Assembly: GCA_964506645.1 (NCBI GenBank) | Contig: CAZDML010000116.1 | Coordinates: 1 to 6,348, forward strand | Source: CAZDML01 sp964506645 | Lineage (GTDB): Bacteria > Elusimicrobiota > Elusimicrobia > 2-01-FULL-59-12 | Length of the DNA stretch: 6,348 nt | Reading direction: 5' to 3' | In this document: in pieces, positions 1-6,201 of the stretch | How positions within the stretch are numbered: position 1 is the first letter of the stretch | How the letters are laid out: each line of letters starts with the position of its first letter | Translations under genes and position numbers: made by a program | Notes under the pieces: model-generated | Seen by the model: only the letters and a program-made list of their open reading frames with translations | Database searches by the model: none | Told to the model about the DNA's origin: nothing

Positions 1-425
1 TAACCATAGGGTGACTCGGGCTTAATCATGTCATCTTCTTTGGCAGGCTTCGTACATTCTCCGTAAAGAGTTCCCCCAGACGACGCAAAAATGAACTTGC
101 GAATCCCGTATGTGCGGCAGCAATCCAGGAGACGCATGGCCCCTAAAATATTGGAGGAGGCATCAAAAAAAGGGTCTTGCATTGAACGTCGCACATCGAT
201 TTGCGCCGCATGATGGTTCACTATATCGAATCCTGATTTGGCGAAGAGTGTGCTGATATTGGGGTCTCGCACATCCATGAGGACTAAATTTGCCTTGGAA
301 TTTACATTCTTCTTTTTTCCAGTTAAGAGGTCATCGACAATCGTGACTTCATGCCCATCCGCAAGATAGGCATCCGCAATCTGAGAAGCAATAAAACCAG
401 CGCCTCCGGTCACAAGTATTTTCAT
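1..425 (-). CDS. GalE-like NAD-dependent sugar epimerase/dehydratase (C-terminus cut by window edge)
   Basis: This is an extended short-chain dehydrogenase of the nucleotide-sugar epimerase group, most like UDP-glucose 4-epimerase, which interconverts UDP-glucose and UDP-galactose in the cytoplasm. I translated 141 residues from the ATG at 425-423. The protein opens with a Rossmann beta strand and the nucleotide loop TGGAGFIAS (residues 6-14), followed by the acidic end of strand 2, VDDLLTGK (30-37), which favours NAD over NADP. A conserved HHAAQ motif lies at 71-75. FASSGGTLYGE (113-123) carries the active-site Ser (probably S116), and SPYG at 138-141 supplies the catalytic Tyr140 of YxxxK. 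The matching Lys and the substrate domain fall off the left edge; the family is usually a little over 300 residues. The start overlaps the stop of the upstream phosphotransferase by one base (TAATG) and has a strong ribosome binding site. Related sugar dehydratases share this N-terminus, so the exact substrate is inferred. Confidence 0.9.
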   Translation of the reverse strand, partial: MKILVTGGAGFIASQIADAYLADGHEVTIVDDLLTGKKKNVNSKANLVLMDVRDPNISTLFAKSGFDIVNHHAAQIDVRRSMQDPFFDASSNILGAMRLLDCCRTYGIRKFIFASSGGTLYGECTKPAKEDDMIKPESPYG

Positions 426-1807
426 TAATAAGCTCCTTCGCCAGCCAAGACAGCTGGGAGTGTTTGCAATAGAATTTTAAGATCCAGACCCAAGGACCAA
501 TTTTCAAGATAATAAACATCCAGGTTAATCATTTCCTCATAACTCAGCGAGGCGCGTCCACTGACCTGCCAGAGACCGGTGATTCCTGGCATAATTCGTA
601 ATCGTTTTTTCGCAAAAGCATCGTAATGCGCAGCCTCCCAAAGCACTTGCGGACGGGGACCGACGATACTCATATCCCCCTTCAGGACATTAATAATCTG
701 CGGGATTTCATCAAGACTCAGCTTTCGAAGCCATTTTCCAACACGCGTGATGCGTGGATCATTCTTCATTTTAAATACAGGCCCCTGGCGATCACTTTTG
801 GCTTTAAGCTCATGGATATAATCGTCCGCATTCGAGACCATGGTGCGAAACTTAAAACACTTAAATTTATTGCCATGCAGGCCCATGCGATCCTGCGTAA
901 ACAAAATAGGCCCTTTACTATCCAATCGAATAAGGATGGATATGACAACCAACGGGACAAAAAGAAGGGTCAACACAATGAGAGAGATCGCCATATCAAA
1001 GCCCCGCTTAAGCAGATAATTGGCACCGTGAAGCGATAAGCTTTTTACATTAAATGTCGGGAGCCCTAAAAAACGATCCACAATGATTTCTCCGCGACGG
1101 ATCTCTAAGAGATCTGGAACAATCCGACAATCAACACCTTGTTTTTCGCAGTAGCCTGCGATATCCAAGATTTGGTCGACACTGACGCTGCCCTGCAGAA
1201 GAACAACTTCATTTATGCCGTGCCGATGGACGTGAGCATCCAGGGCCTGCCGGTCAGGAACGGAGGTTAACAGAGTTGCACGCACGTGCGACTGCAAACG
1301 AACGTTGTGCTCAATGGCCTCTAACACTTTCCCTTTACCGATGACCAGAAGGCGCTGTGGACCAATGCTCAAGAAAACGAGGCGCTGAAAGAGAGACTTT
1401 CCCAGTTGATGCAAAGCAAAAAGAAAAATGGCGGCATAAGCACTCCAAACGACAAAGACTCCACGTGAATATTCCGCGCTGCGATAGGCGAAGGTGATCG
1501 TCGCCGTGAGCAGGGAGGCCAGGAACACCCCCTTGAGGACACGGATCCATTCATCGTGCGCAGGGGCTAGGCTATCTTTATAAAAATCCACATAAATAAA
1601 GACCAAACCCCATACCGGGAGAAGCGCTAAGAGAGAATGTTGATAGAACTGAGGGTCAGGAATTCCTTTCGTAACAGGAAAGAGGTGGATAAAAGCAGGC
1701 CAATAAAAGCGTGTATAAAAGGCTGCCTGAAATGCCAAAACAAGCCCGGCGATATCCAGGAAAAACATGCCGACGGCATAAATCAGCTTGGGATTGCGCT
1801 GTTTCAT
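425..1807 (-). CDS. Polyprenyl-phosphate sugar-1-phosphate transferase (WbaP/WcaJ family initiating enzyme)
   Basis: This membrane enzyme starts repeat-unit assembly by moving a hexose-1-phosphate from a UDP-sugar to undecaprenyl phosphate at the inner membrane. The 460 residues are about the usual length of the large family form. Hydrophobic segments lie near residues 10-32, 58-75, 92-108 and 117-135. A soluble middle domain follows (about 150-255), with a degenerate nucleotide loop VIGKGK (155-160). The C-terminal bacterial sugar transferase domain (about 265-460) begins with a re-entrant membrane helix broken at Pro285. It contains KFRTM (319-323), the catalytic Asp366-Glu367 pair in LSLDEIPQ (363-370), the SIVGPRP motif (380-386) and PGITGLWQVSGR (407-418). 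The start follows the upstream transferase stop after 23 bases, with only GGGA touching the ATG as a possible ribosome site, so initiation may depend on coupling. The stop overlaps the epimerase start. Whether glucose or galactose is transferred cannot be read from the sequence; the adjacent GalE-like gene makes galactose attractive. Confidence 0.95.
   Translation of the reverse strand: MKQRNPKLIYAVGMFFLDIAGLVLAFQAAFYTRFYWPAFIHLFPVTKGIPDPQFYQHSLLALLPVWGLVFIYVDFYKDSLAPAHDEWIRVLKGVFLASLLTATITFAYRSAEYSRGVFVVWSAYAAIFLFALHQLGKSLFQRLVFLSIGPQRLLVIGKGKVLEAIEHNVRLQSHVRATLLTSVPDRQALDAHVHRHGINEVVLLQGSVSVDQILDIAGYCEKQGVDCRIVPDLLEIRRGEIIVDRFLGLPTFNVKSLSLHGANYLLKRGFDMAISLIVLTLLFVPLVVISILIRLDSKGPILFTQDRMGLHGNKFKCFKFRTMVSNADDYIHELKAKSDRQGPVFKMKNDPRITRVGKWLRKLSLDEIPQIINVLKGDMSIVGPRPQVLWEAAHYDAFAKKRLRIMPGITGLWQVSGRASLSYEEMINLDVYYLENWSLGLDLKILLQTLPAVLAGEGAY
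433..439 (-). promoter_or_regulatory. Shine-Dalgarno site of the epimerase gene
   Basis: On the minus strand the sequence reads GAAGGAG, with AAGGAG ending 7 bases before the ATG at 425-423. It lies inside the last codons of the phosphotransferase gene and is the clearest ribosome binding site in the window. It fixes the epimerase start and suggests efficient initiation in addition to coupling through the TAATG overlap. Confidence 0.75.
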
Positions 1808-1830
1808 TCCCGTCGATTTTATGACATTTA

Positions 1831-2937
1831 TCAGAGGACTTCAACGAAGCATTGACGGAACTGTTCCTTGCAGGCATTCCGATCAAAGCGGTGGGCGTGG
1901 GCCTGAATCGCGGCAGGATCAAAAGCCTGGGGTTGGAATCTTTCAAGAGTCGCTTGGATTGCTTCGGGAGTTTGCTGGTCAAAGAAGAGCCCCGTTTTTC
2001 CTTCTACGACAGTCTCCAAAGCGCCACCCTTGCGGTACGCAACGACCGGTCGGCCCGCAGACATGGCTTCTAATGGGACGATCCCGAAATCTTCCACGCC
2101 TGGAAACAGAAGAGCTTCACAATTCTGATAGTGCCAACGAAGGGCTTCCGCATCAAGCCACCCTAAAAATTCAATATTTCTCTTGGCTAACGCCTTCAAT
2201 TTCAGACTTTCTTGACCATCTCCAATAATCACTAGACGTTTCCCACTACGGTTAAACGCTTCAACGACGAGATCGACACGCTTGTAGGGCGCAAAGGCAG
2301 AAACCATCAGATAAAAAGGCTTTTGGGAAATCCTTAAGGACGCACCAGGCTCTGAATAGAAAGCATGATCGACTGGGGGATAAATCACACGAGAATCGCG
2401 ACGATAGATGCGCTGGATGCGCTCTTGTACGTTTTTTGAATTGGCCAAGAAGTGCGTGACTTGCGACACAGTACGAACATCCCAGCGTTGAAGATAAGGG
2501 CGAACCAAGCGCATCGCCATACGAACCGCAAACGAAGCACGGTCTGCAGAAAAATATTCTTCATATTGATCCCAGACGTAGCGCATGGGTGTGTGGCAAT
2601 AACTCCAGTGTGTTGCCCCTGAGCGCGGGCGAGCTCCCTTAGCGACACAGTGGCTCGTACTAATCAGAGCATCGTAACCGGAAAAATTAAACTGCTCGAT
2701 CGCGCGTGGCATCAACGGCAGGAAATGTCTGTAATATTTATCTATTTGAGGGATTTGTTGCAGAGAAGAAGCGAAAATGCGACGGTTTTCAATCCGAGGC
2801 GTTAATTTACCAGGAACATAGACCAACGTATAGAGATCGGCCTCAGGAAAAAGCTCACAGAGAACATCCAGCACTTTTTCCCCTCCGCGCATTCCTGTAC
2901 ACCAATCATGGATCAGTGCCACCCGCTTGTTACTCAT
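1831..2937 (-). CDS. Family 4 glycosyltransferase, WbaZ-like (putative mannosyltransferase)
   Basis: This is a retaining GT-B glycosyltransferase of 368 residues that would add a sugar, possibly mannose, to the growing lipid-linked unit on the cytoplasmic face. The N-terminal acceptor domain starts KRVALIHDW (4-12) with the glycine loop RGGE (17-20), and carries YCHTPMRYVWD (113-123), a hallmark of the WbaZ-like subgroup. ANSK (165-168) and YPPVD (186-190) mark the domain junction. The donor domain has SAFAPYKRVDL (213-223), GDG (239-241) and the EX7E pair Glu282/Glu290 within FPGVEDFGIVPLEAMSAG (278-295). I chose the ATG at 2937-2935 because it overlaps the upstream stop as ATGA, has AGGAAG 8 bases upstream, and begins just before the conserved first strand. 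A longer reading from 2988 adds 17 residues that look unlike the family. The mannose assignment rests on subfamily resemblance only. Confidence 0.92.
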   Translation of the reverse strand: MSNKRVALIHDWCTGMRGGEKVLDVLCELFPEADLYTLVYVPGKLTPRIENRRIFASSLQQIPQIDKYYRHFLPLMPRAIEQFNFSGYDALISTSHCVAKGARPRSGATHWSYCHTPMRYVWDQYEEYFSADRASFAVRMAMRLVRPYLQRWDVRTVSQVTHFLANSKNVQERIQRIYRRDSRVIYPPVDHAFYSEPGASLRISQKPFYLMVSAFAPYKRVDLVVEAFNRSGKRLVIIGDGQESLKLKALAKRNIEFLGWLDAEALRWHYQNCEALLFPGVEDFGIVPLEAMSAGRPVVAYRKGGALETVVEGKTGLFFDQQTPEAIQATLERFQPQAFDPAAIQAHAHRFDRNACKEQFRQCFVEVL

Positions 2938-4025
2938 GACAGACACTTCCTGTACACGGCCCATGTTTTTTCTGCGGTATGCTTCCAATCAAATTGTTTC
3001 ACACGTGCCAGCCCCTTCATTCGCAGCGTCTCGCGCAGACGACTGTCTTCTGCCAAGGATCGGAGCCCCTCTTGGAGCGAGGACTCATCCTCCGGATCAA
3101 TGAGAAGTGCCGCATCTCCCACTACTTCAGGCAATGAGCCCCGATTGGAACATAAAACAGGCGTCCCGCAACCCATTGCCTCCAAAGGCGGCAACCCAAA
3201 GCCTTCGTATAACGAAGGGAACGTAAACCCGAGTGCCCCGCTGTACAGCGCCGGCAGGTCCACGCGCTCGACATAGGGAATCCAGCGAACACCCGCGGAA
3301 GCGTTTAAAACGTGGTCATACCCTGAGATTAAGTTCTTGCCAATCACAACCAGCTCTGGGAATCCAGGAATTTTTTTACGAAGTGCCGCATGGGCACGTA
3401 CAAGCATCGGGACATTTTTGAATTCTTTGATATTGCCTACGTAGAGAAGATACGCCCCCTCAATGCCATAGTGGCGACGGACAGCATCCTGAGCACTTGA
3501 TGAGGCCGGAACAAACTCCGCAGAGACAGCCAAGGGAGTGACCGTAATTTTCTCTGGAGCAATCCCTAGCATCTCAACCAAGTCAGTCTTTGAACGTTCT
3601 GACACAGTAAGAATGGCTCTTGTACGAGGAACCAGCTGCTCAAAAAAAAGTTTGGCATAGAGCCAGGCTGCCTTGGAAGGGAGGAATTGAGGGTACTTTA
3701 AATGAATCAAATCATGAACAGTGACGATAGTCTTATTTAGCAAGGATAGACATACGTTGTAATGTGGGCTATGCAGGACATTCGCTTTTGTCTTATGAAA
3801 TGCGGCTGGGATTTCCCACTGCTCAGAAAACGAGTAAACAGATGCCTGGCAGGGAATCACAGGAATACGGAGCGCCGGAGGGAGTTCCTGGTGACCTATC
3901 CCGATCAACTGAAGATCATTCGAGAGCGTTTGTGGGCTAGATAAAACAATCTCTCGGACATAGGTCCCAATCCCTGAGGCATTCCACATGCGTAAATCAA
4001 TAGCCACTTCTCGTGATGTCATCAT
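2934..4025 (-). CDS. Family 4 glycosyltransferase, MtfB-like (putative mannosyltransferase)
   Basis: This is a GT-B retaining glycosyltransferase of 363 residues, the normal length for the family, predicted to extend the lipid-linked oligosaccharide in the cytoplasm. The N-terminal domain has the glycine loop GIGTYVRE (18-25), LHSPHYN (84-90) and VTVHDLIHLKYP (102-113, by eye), typical of the MtfB-like group. TVSERSKTDL (140-149) leads to the interdomain region. The donor domain starts LLYVGNIKEFKN (193-204) and contains the EX7E pair Glu274/Glu282 in SLYEGFGLPPLEAMGCG (271-287), then GSLPEVVGDAALLIDPED (296-313). The first ATG (4025-4023) directly abuts the upstream TAA with no spacer; a second ATG follows at once (4022-4020), so either could be used. 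I see no strong ribosome site, so coupling to the upstream gene is likely. The stop forms ATGA with the next gene. Mannose as donor sugar is inferred from relatives. Confidence 0.92.
   Translation of the reverse strand: MMTSREVAIDLRMWNASGIGTYVREIVLSSPQTLSNDLQLIGIGHQELPPALRIPVIPCQASVYSFSEQWEIPAAFHKTKANVLHSPHYNVCLSLLNKTIVTVHDLIHLKYPQFLPSKAAWLYAKLFFEQLVPRTRAILTVSERSKTDLVEMLGIAPEKITVTPLAVSAEFVPASSSAQDAVRRHYGIEGAYLLYVGNIKEFKNVPMLVRAHAALRKKIPGFPELVVIGKNLISGYDHVLNASAGVRWIPYVERVDLPALYSGALGFTFPSLYEGFGLPPLEAMGCGTPVLCSNRGSLPEVVGDAALLIDPEDESSLQEGLRSLAEDSRLRETLRMKGLARVKQFDWKHTAEKTWAVYRKCLS
2946..2951 (-). promoter_or_regulatory. Shine-Dalgarno site of the WbaZ-like transferase gene
   Basis: The minus strand reads AGGAAG, ending 8 bases before the ATG at 2937-2935, inside the last codons of the upstream MtfB-like gene. 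It supports the shorter start of the WbaZ-like gene over the one at 2988. Confidence 0.6.
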
Positions 4026-4967
4026 TTAGTTTATTGGGTCTAAGGTGTAATGCTTGGACTCCAGAATAATGTCCTTATAGCATCGCAAATAGTGTCGAAT
4101 CAGCGATTTATCTTCCCGTAGATAGATATATTTGAGCAGGATGTAGCTCCATTTAATCCACTGATAAGCTTTTAAGAGATACACCCAAACCAAATGCGTA
4201 TGTTTACGGTAATAATAAATCTGGCTCTGTCGATAGATCAGCGGCACAAGTCCCCAATTCCGCCGGACGGATGACTTTCCGAGATGATGGACAATGCGCG
4301 CCTCAGGCAAGAAATGGACGTTCCATCCTGCTTCACGACAGCGTATGCATAAATCAGAATCCTCAAAATACAGTTCAAAGTTCTCATCAAAACCATGAAT
4401 CGCCTCAAACGCTTCGCGACGAATCACAAGACAAGCACCACAAATAATTTCCACATCACGCTGACGAGCATGGAGCGCCCGAACCCAATGTGTTTTTAAG
4501 CGGCTTTTTTGAATGGCGTAGGGCGCAAAATATTGCTGCAGCAATTCCCAAAAGTGAATGGGATTCCACCCCCAGGACATCTGAATAATTTCCTGTGTTT
4601 CAGATAAAAGCAGTGGTCCAACAATGCCGGTGCTCGGATTGGTTTCTAACCAGCAAAGCAAGGTATTCAGAGCTTGGCCATTCGCCAGCGTATCGCTATT
4701 TAAAAAACAAAACCATTTCCCCTTCGCCAAGGATGCCCCCTTATTGCAGGCTCTTGAAAAACCGTAATTGCCCTGATTCTGCCAGATCTGAACGCTTGGG
4801 AAGCTCTCATGAATAGCCTCCACGGTCCCATCCATCGATGCATTATCAATGACAACAATTTCATAAGGGCGCAAGATAGGATTGTCCTGTAAATATTGGA
4901 TACAAGCCAAAGTCAGATCTTTTGTTTTGTACGTGGGAATAATGATGGAAAGTTCAGGGGTTGGCAT
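4026..4967 (-). CDS. Family 2 glycosyltransferase, rhamnosyltransferase-like
   Basis: This is a GT-A inverting glycosyltransferase, 313 residues from the chosen start, which would add a sugar to the lipid-linked acceptor. It shows LSIIIPTYK (6-14), VVIDNASMDGT (38-48), NYGFSRACNKG (67-77), the metal-binding region FLNSDT (88-93), CGACLVIRREAF (176-187) and YFEDSDLCIR (200-209) with the acidic cluster Glu202, Asp203 and Asp205. Histidines in VHHLGKSS (226-233) follow. This order matches the WbbL-like rhamnosyltransferase branch. The C-terminus (about 250-305) is rich in Tyr, Trp and Lys and hydrophobic, so it probably lies against the membrane. The ATG at 4967-4965 fits the usual family N-terminus and overlaps the flippase gene by 14 bases, but has no purine-rich site upstream. 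Alternatives are 5003 (AGGG 5 bases upstream, 12 more residues) and 5021. The stop directly abuts the next start. The donor sugar is not known. Confidence 0.92.
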   Translation of the reverse strand: MPTPELSIIIPTYKTKDLTLACIQYLQDNPILRPYEIVVIDNASMDGTVEAIHESFPSVQIWQNQGNYGFSRACNKGASLAKGKWFCFLNSDTLANGQALNTLLCWLETNPSTGIVGPLLLSETQEIIQMSWGWNPIHFWELLQQYFAPYAIQKSRLKTHWVRALHARQRDVEIICGACLVIRREAFEAIHGFDENFELYFEDSDLCIRCREAGWNVHFLPEARIVHHLGKSSVRRNWGLVPLIYRQSQIYYYRKHTHLVWVYLLKAYQWIKWSYILLKYIYLREDKSLIRHYLRCYKDIILESKHYTLDPIN

Positions 4968-6201
4968 AGGAAGAGGAGTGAGATTCAAATAGATGAACGA
5001 CATGAATACCCTGAAATGCAATAAAAATCACTTCGCTGACGATGAGCGCATAGCAGGCCCCCAGGGTTCCCCACTTGGGGATCATCCACCAACCAAAGAG
5101 AAAGTTACTAAGGCAAGCGGCCGCAGAAGCAAAAGCCAGCTTTTTTTCTTGATCCGTCGAGATAATGAGATGCATCAACACATGATTAATACAAATCAAT
5201 TCAAAAGCAATAATAAGTAGCCGAAGGAGCTCTTTCGCCTGGGCGAAGGACACACCAAAAACGAGGGTCAAAACATCCTGCGCAAAGTATGCGAATCCCC
5301 CCCCTACAACGAGCGCCGCGCAACCTAGACCCCACGCGAGGTGCTTACTCACGTGCCGAAAATCCGCTCGGTCATGATGAGCCGCACGTGACAAACGAGG
5401 AAAAACAGCACCGACCATCAACACCGGTAGGACTCGCAAAACTTCAACGATTTTCATCGCCGCAGCAAACAGACCTATATTTGATGTGGGCTCTTTAAAA
5501 TATTTCAGAAGAAGAATATCCTGATTGTCGTAGGCAATCCAAAAGATCACAGAGGCAAATACAGGGGCACAGCGGCGGAGTAAAAAATAGAAGTATTCTT
5601 GATTTACCTGCCATGCCATCCAGGAGAACCGACGCTTAACATACAGCAGCCCCGCTCCGATACTGAGCAGAGAGCCCCATGCAACAGCAGCCACAATGGT
5701 GTTTAAAGGGGCATGACGCCACAACATGTAAAACCCTGGTCCCAGAGAACAAGCACGCATGACCAGCTTCAACCCAGCCTCTGCGTCCATCTCTTCTTTT
5801 CCAGCCAGCAATGCACAGAAGAATTCACTCAACACATAAGCAACGACAACGACACCTACAGCATCCACAAGACGCTGATCCAGGGTTTCCACAAAGAAAA
5901 AAGGCGCTAAAGCATGAATGGCAATCCATGTCACAAGGGATATCCCAAGTTTAATCGCGATCGATGTCCCAAGAATGGTCGAACGCTTTTCAGGGTGACG
6001 TGCGATTTCACGCGTAGCAACTGAATTCATCCCCAGATCTACAAAGAGTCCTAAAACACTCGCCCAAGCAAACGCTGTAGAATAACGTCCAAATTCAGAC
6101 GTTCCCAGCTCACGGGCTAGGAAAATGATAAAGGCGGTAGAGAGGAGGCGCTGTACGACTTCTCCGGCTGTTTTCCAAAACAGATTATGCAGGGTTCTCA
6201 T
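4954..6201 (-). CDS. Wzx-type oligosaccharide flippase (polysaccharide transporter, MOP/MATE superfamily)
   Basis: This is a 415-residue polytopic inner-membrane protein predicted to flip undecaprenyl-diphosphate-linked repeat units from the cytoplasmic to the periplasmic face. The length is within the usual range for the family. About 12 hydrophobic stretches can be picked out, roughly at 16-30, 40-60, 80-100, 112-133, 145-160, 165-187, 212-230, 240-268, 288-305, 325-346, 355-374 and 378-402. Family traits include the N-terminal amphipathic stretch before LARELGTSEFGRYSTAF (28-44), DLGMNSVATREIAR (55-68), and the mid-protein pattern around DNQDILLLKYF (225-235) with NIGLFAAAMKIVE (241-253). 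The ATG at 6201-6199 overlaps the upstream stop as ATGA; no well-placed ribosome site is visible, so coupling is likely. The C-terminal codons overlap the start of the family 2 transferase gene. Related flippases for lipid or teichoic precursors share the fold, but the sugar-gene neighbours support the polysaccharide role. Confidence 0.92.
   Translation of the reverse strand: MRTLHNLFWKTAGEVVQRLLSTAFIIFLARELGTSEFGRYSTAFAWASVLGLFVDLGMNSVATREIARHPEKRSTILGTSIAIKLGISLVTWIAIHALAPFFFVETLDQRLVDAVGVVVVAYVLSEFFCALLAGKEEMDAEAGLKLVMRACSLGPGFYMLWRHAPLNTIVAAVAWGSLLSIGAGLLYVKRRFSWMAWQVNQEYFYFLLRRCAPVFASVIFWIAYDNQDILLLKYFKEPTSNIGLFAAAMKIVEVLRVLPVLMVGAVFPRLSRAAHHDRADFRHVSKHLAWGLGCAALVVGGGFAYFAQDVLTLVFGVSFAQAKELLRLLIIAFELICINHVLMHLIISTDQEKKLAFASAAACLSNFLFGWWMIPKWGTLGACYALIVSEVIFIAFQGIHVVHLFESHSSSYANP

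Noticed and set aside
165..171. Run of seven A on the plus strand as a possible frameshift site in the epimerase
   Set aside because: The reading frame continues through it (Pro-Phe-Phe-Asp) with conserved motifs on both sides, so nothing suggests slippage.
626..1039. 137-codon open frame on the plus strand
   Set aside because: It lies wholly inside the phosphotransferase gene on the opposite strand, whose catalytic motifs are conserved there; its translation shows no recognisable domain.
1808..1830. Possible internal promoter or terminator in the only gap
   Set aside because: The gap is too short and shows neither a GC-rich hairpin with a T run nor paired -35/-10 boxes that I can support.
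1788..2228. 146-codon open frame on the plus strand
   Set aside because: It is antisense to the start of the phosphotransferase and the 3' half of the WbaZ-like gene, with low-complexity composition and no family features.
2938..2988. N-terminal extension of the WbaZ-like transferase from an ATG at 2988
   Set aside because: The extra 17 residues precede the normal family start, would force a 55-base overlap, and are less well supported than the ATGA start with AGGAAG upstream.
2908..3276. 122-codon open frame on the plus strand
   Set aside because: It is antisense to the conserved donor domain of the MtfB-like gene; the Ser/Arg/Pro-rich translation is typical of a shadow frame.
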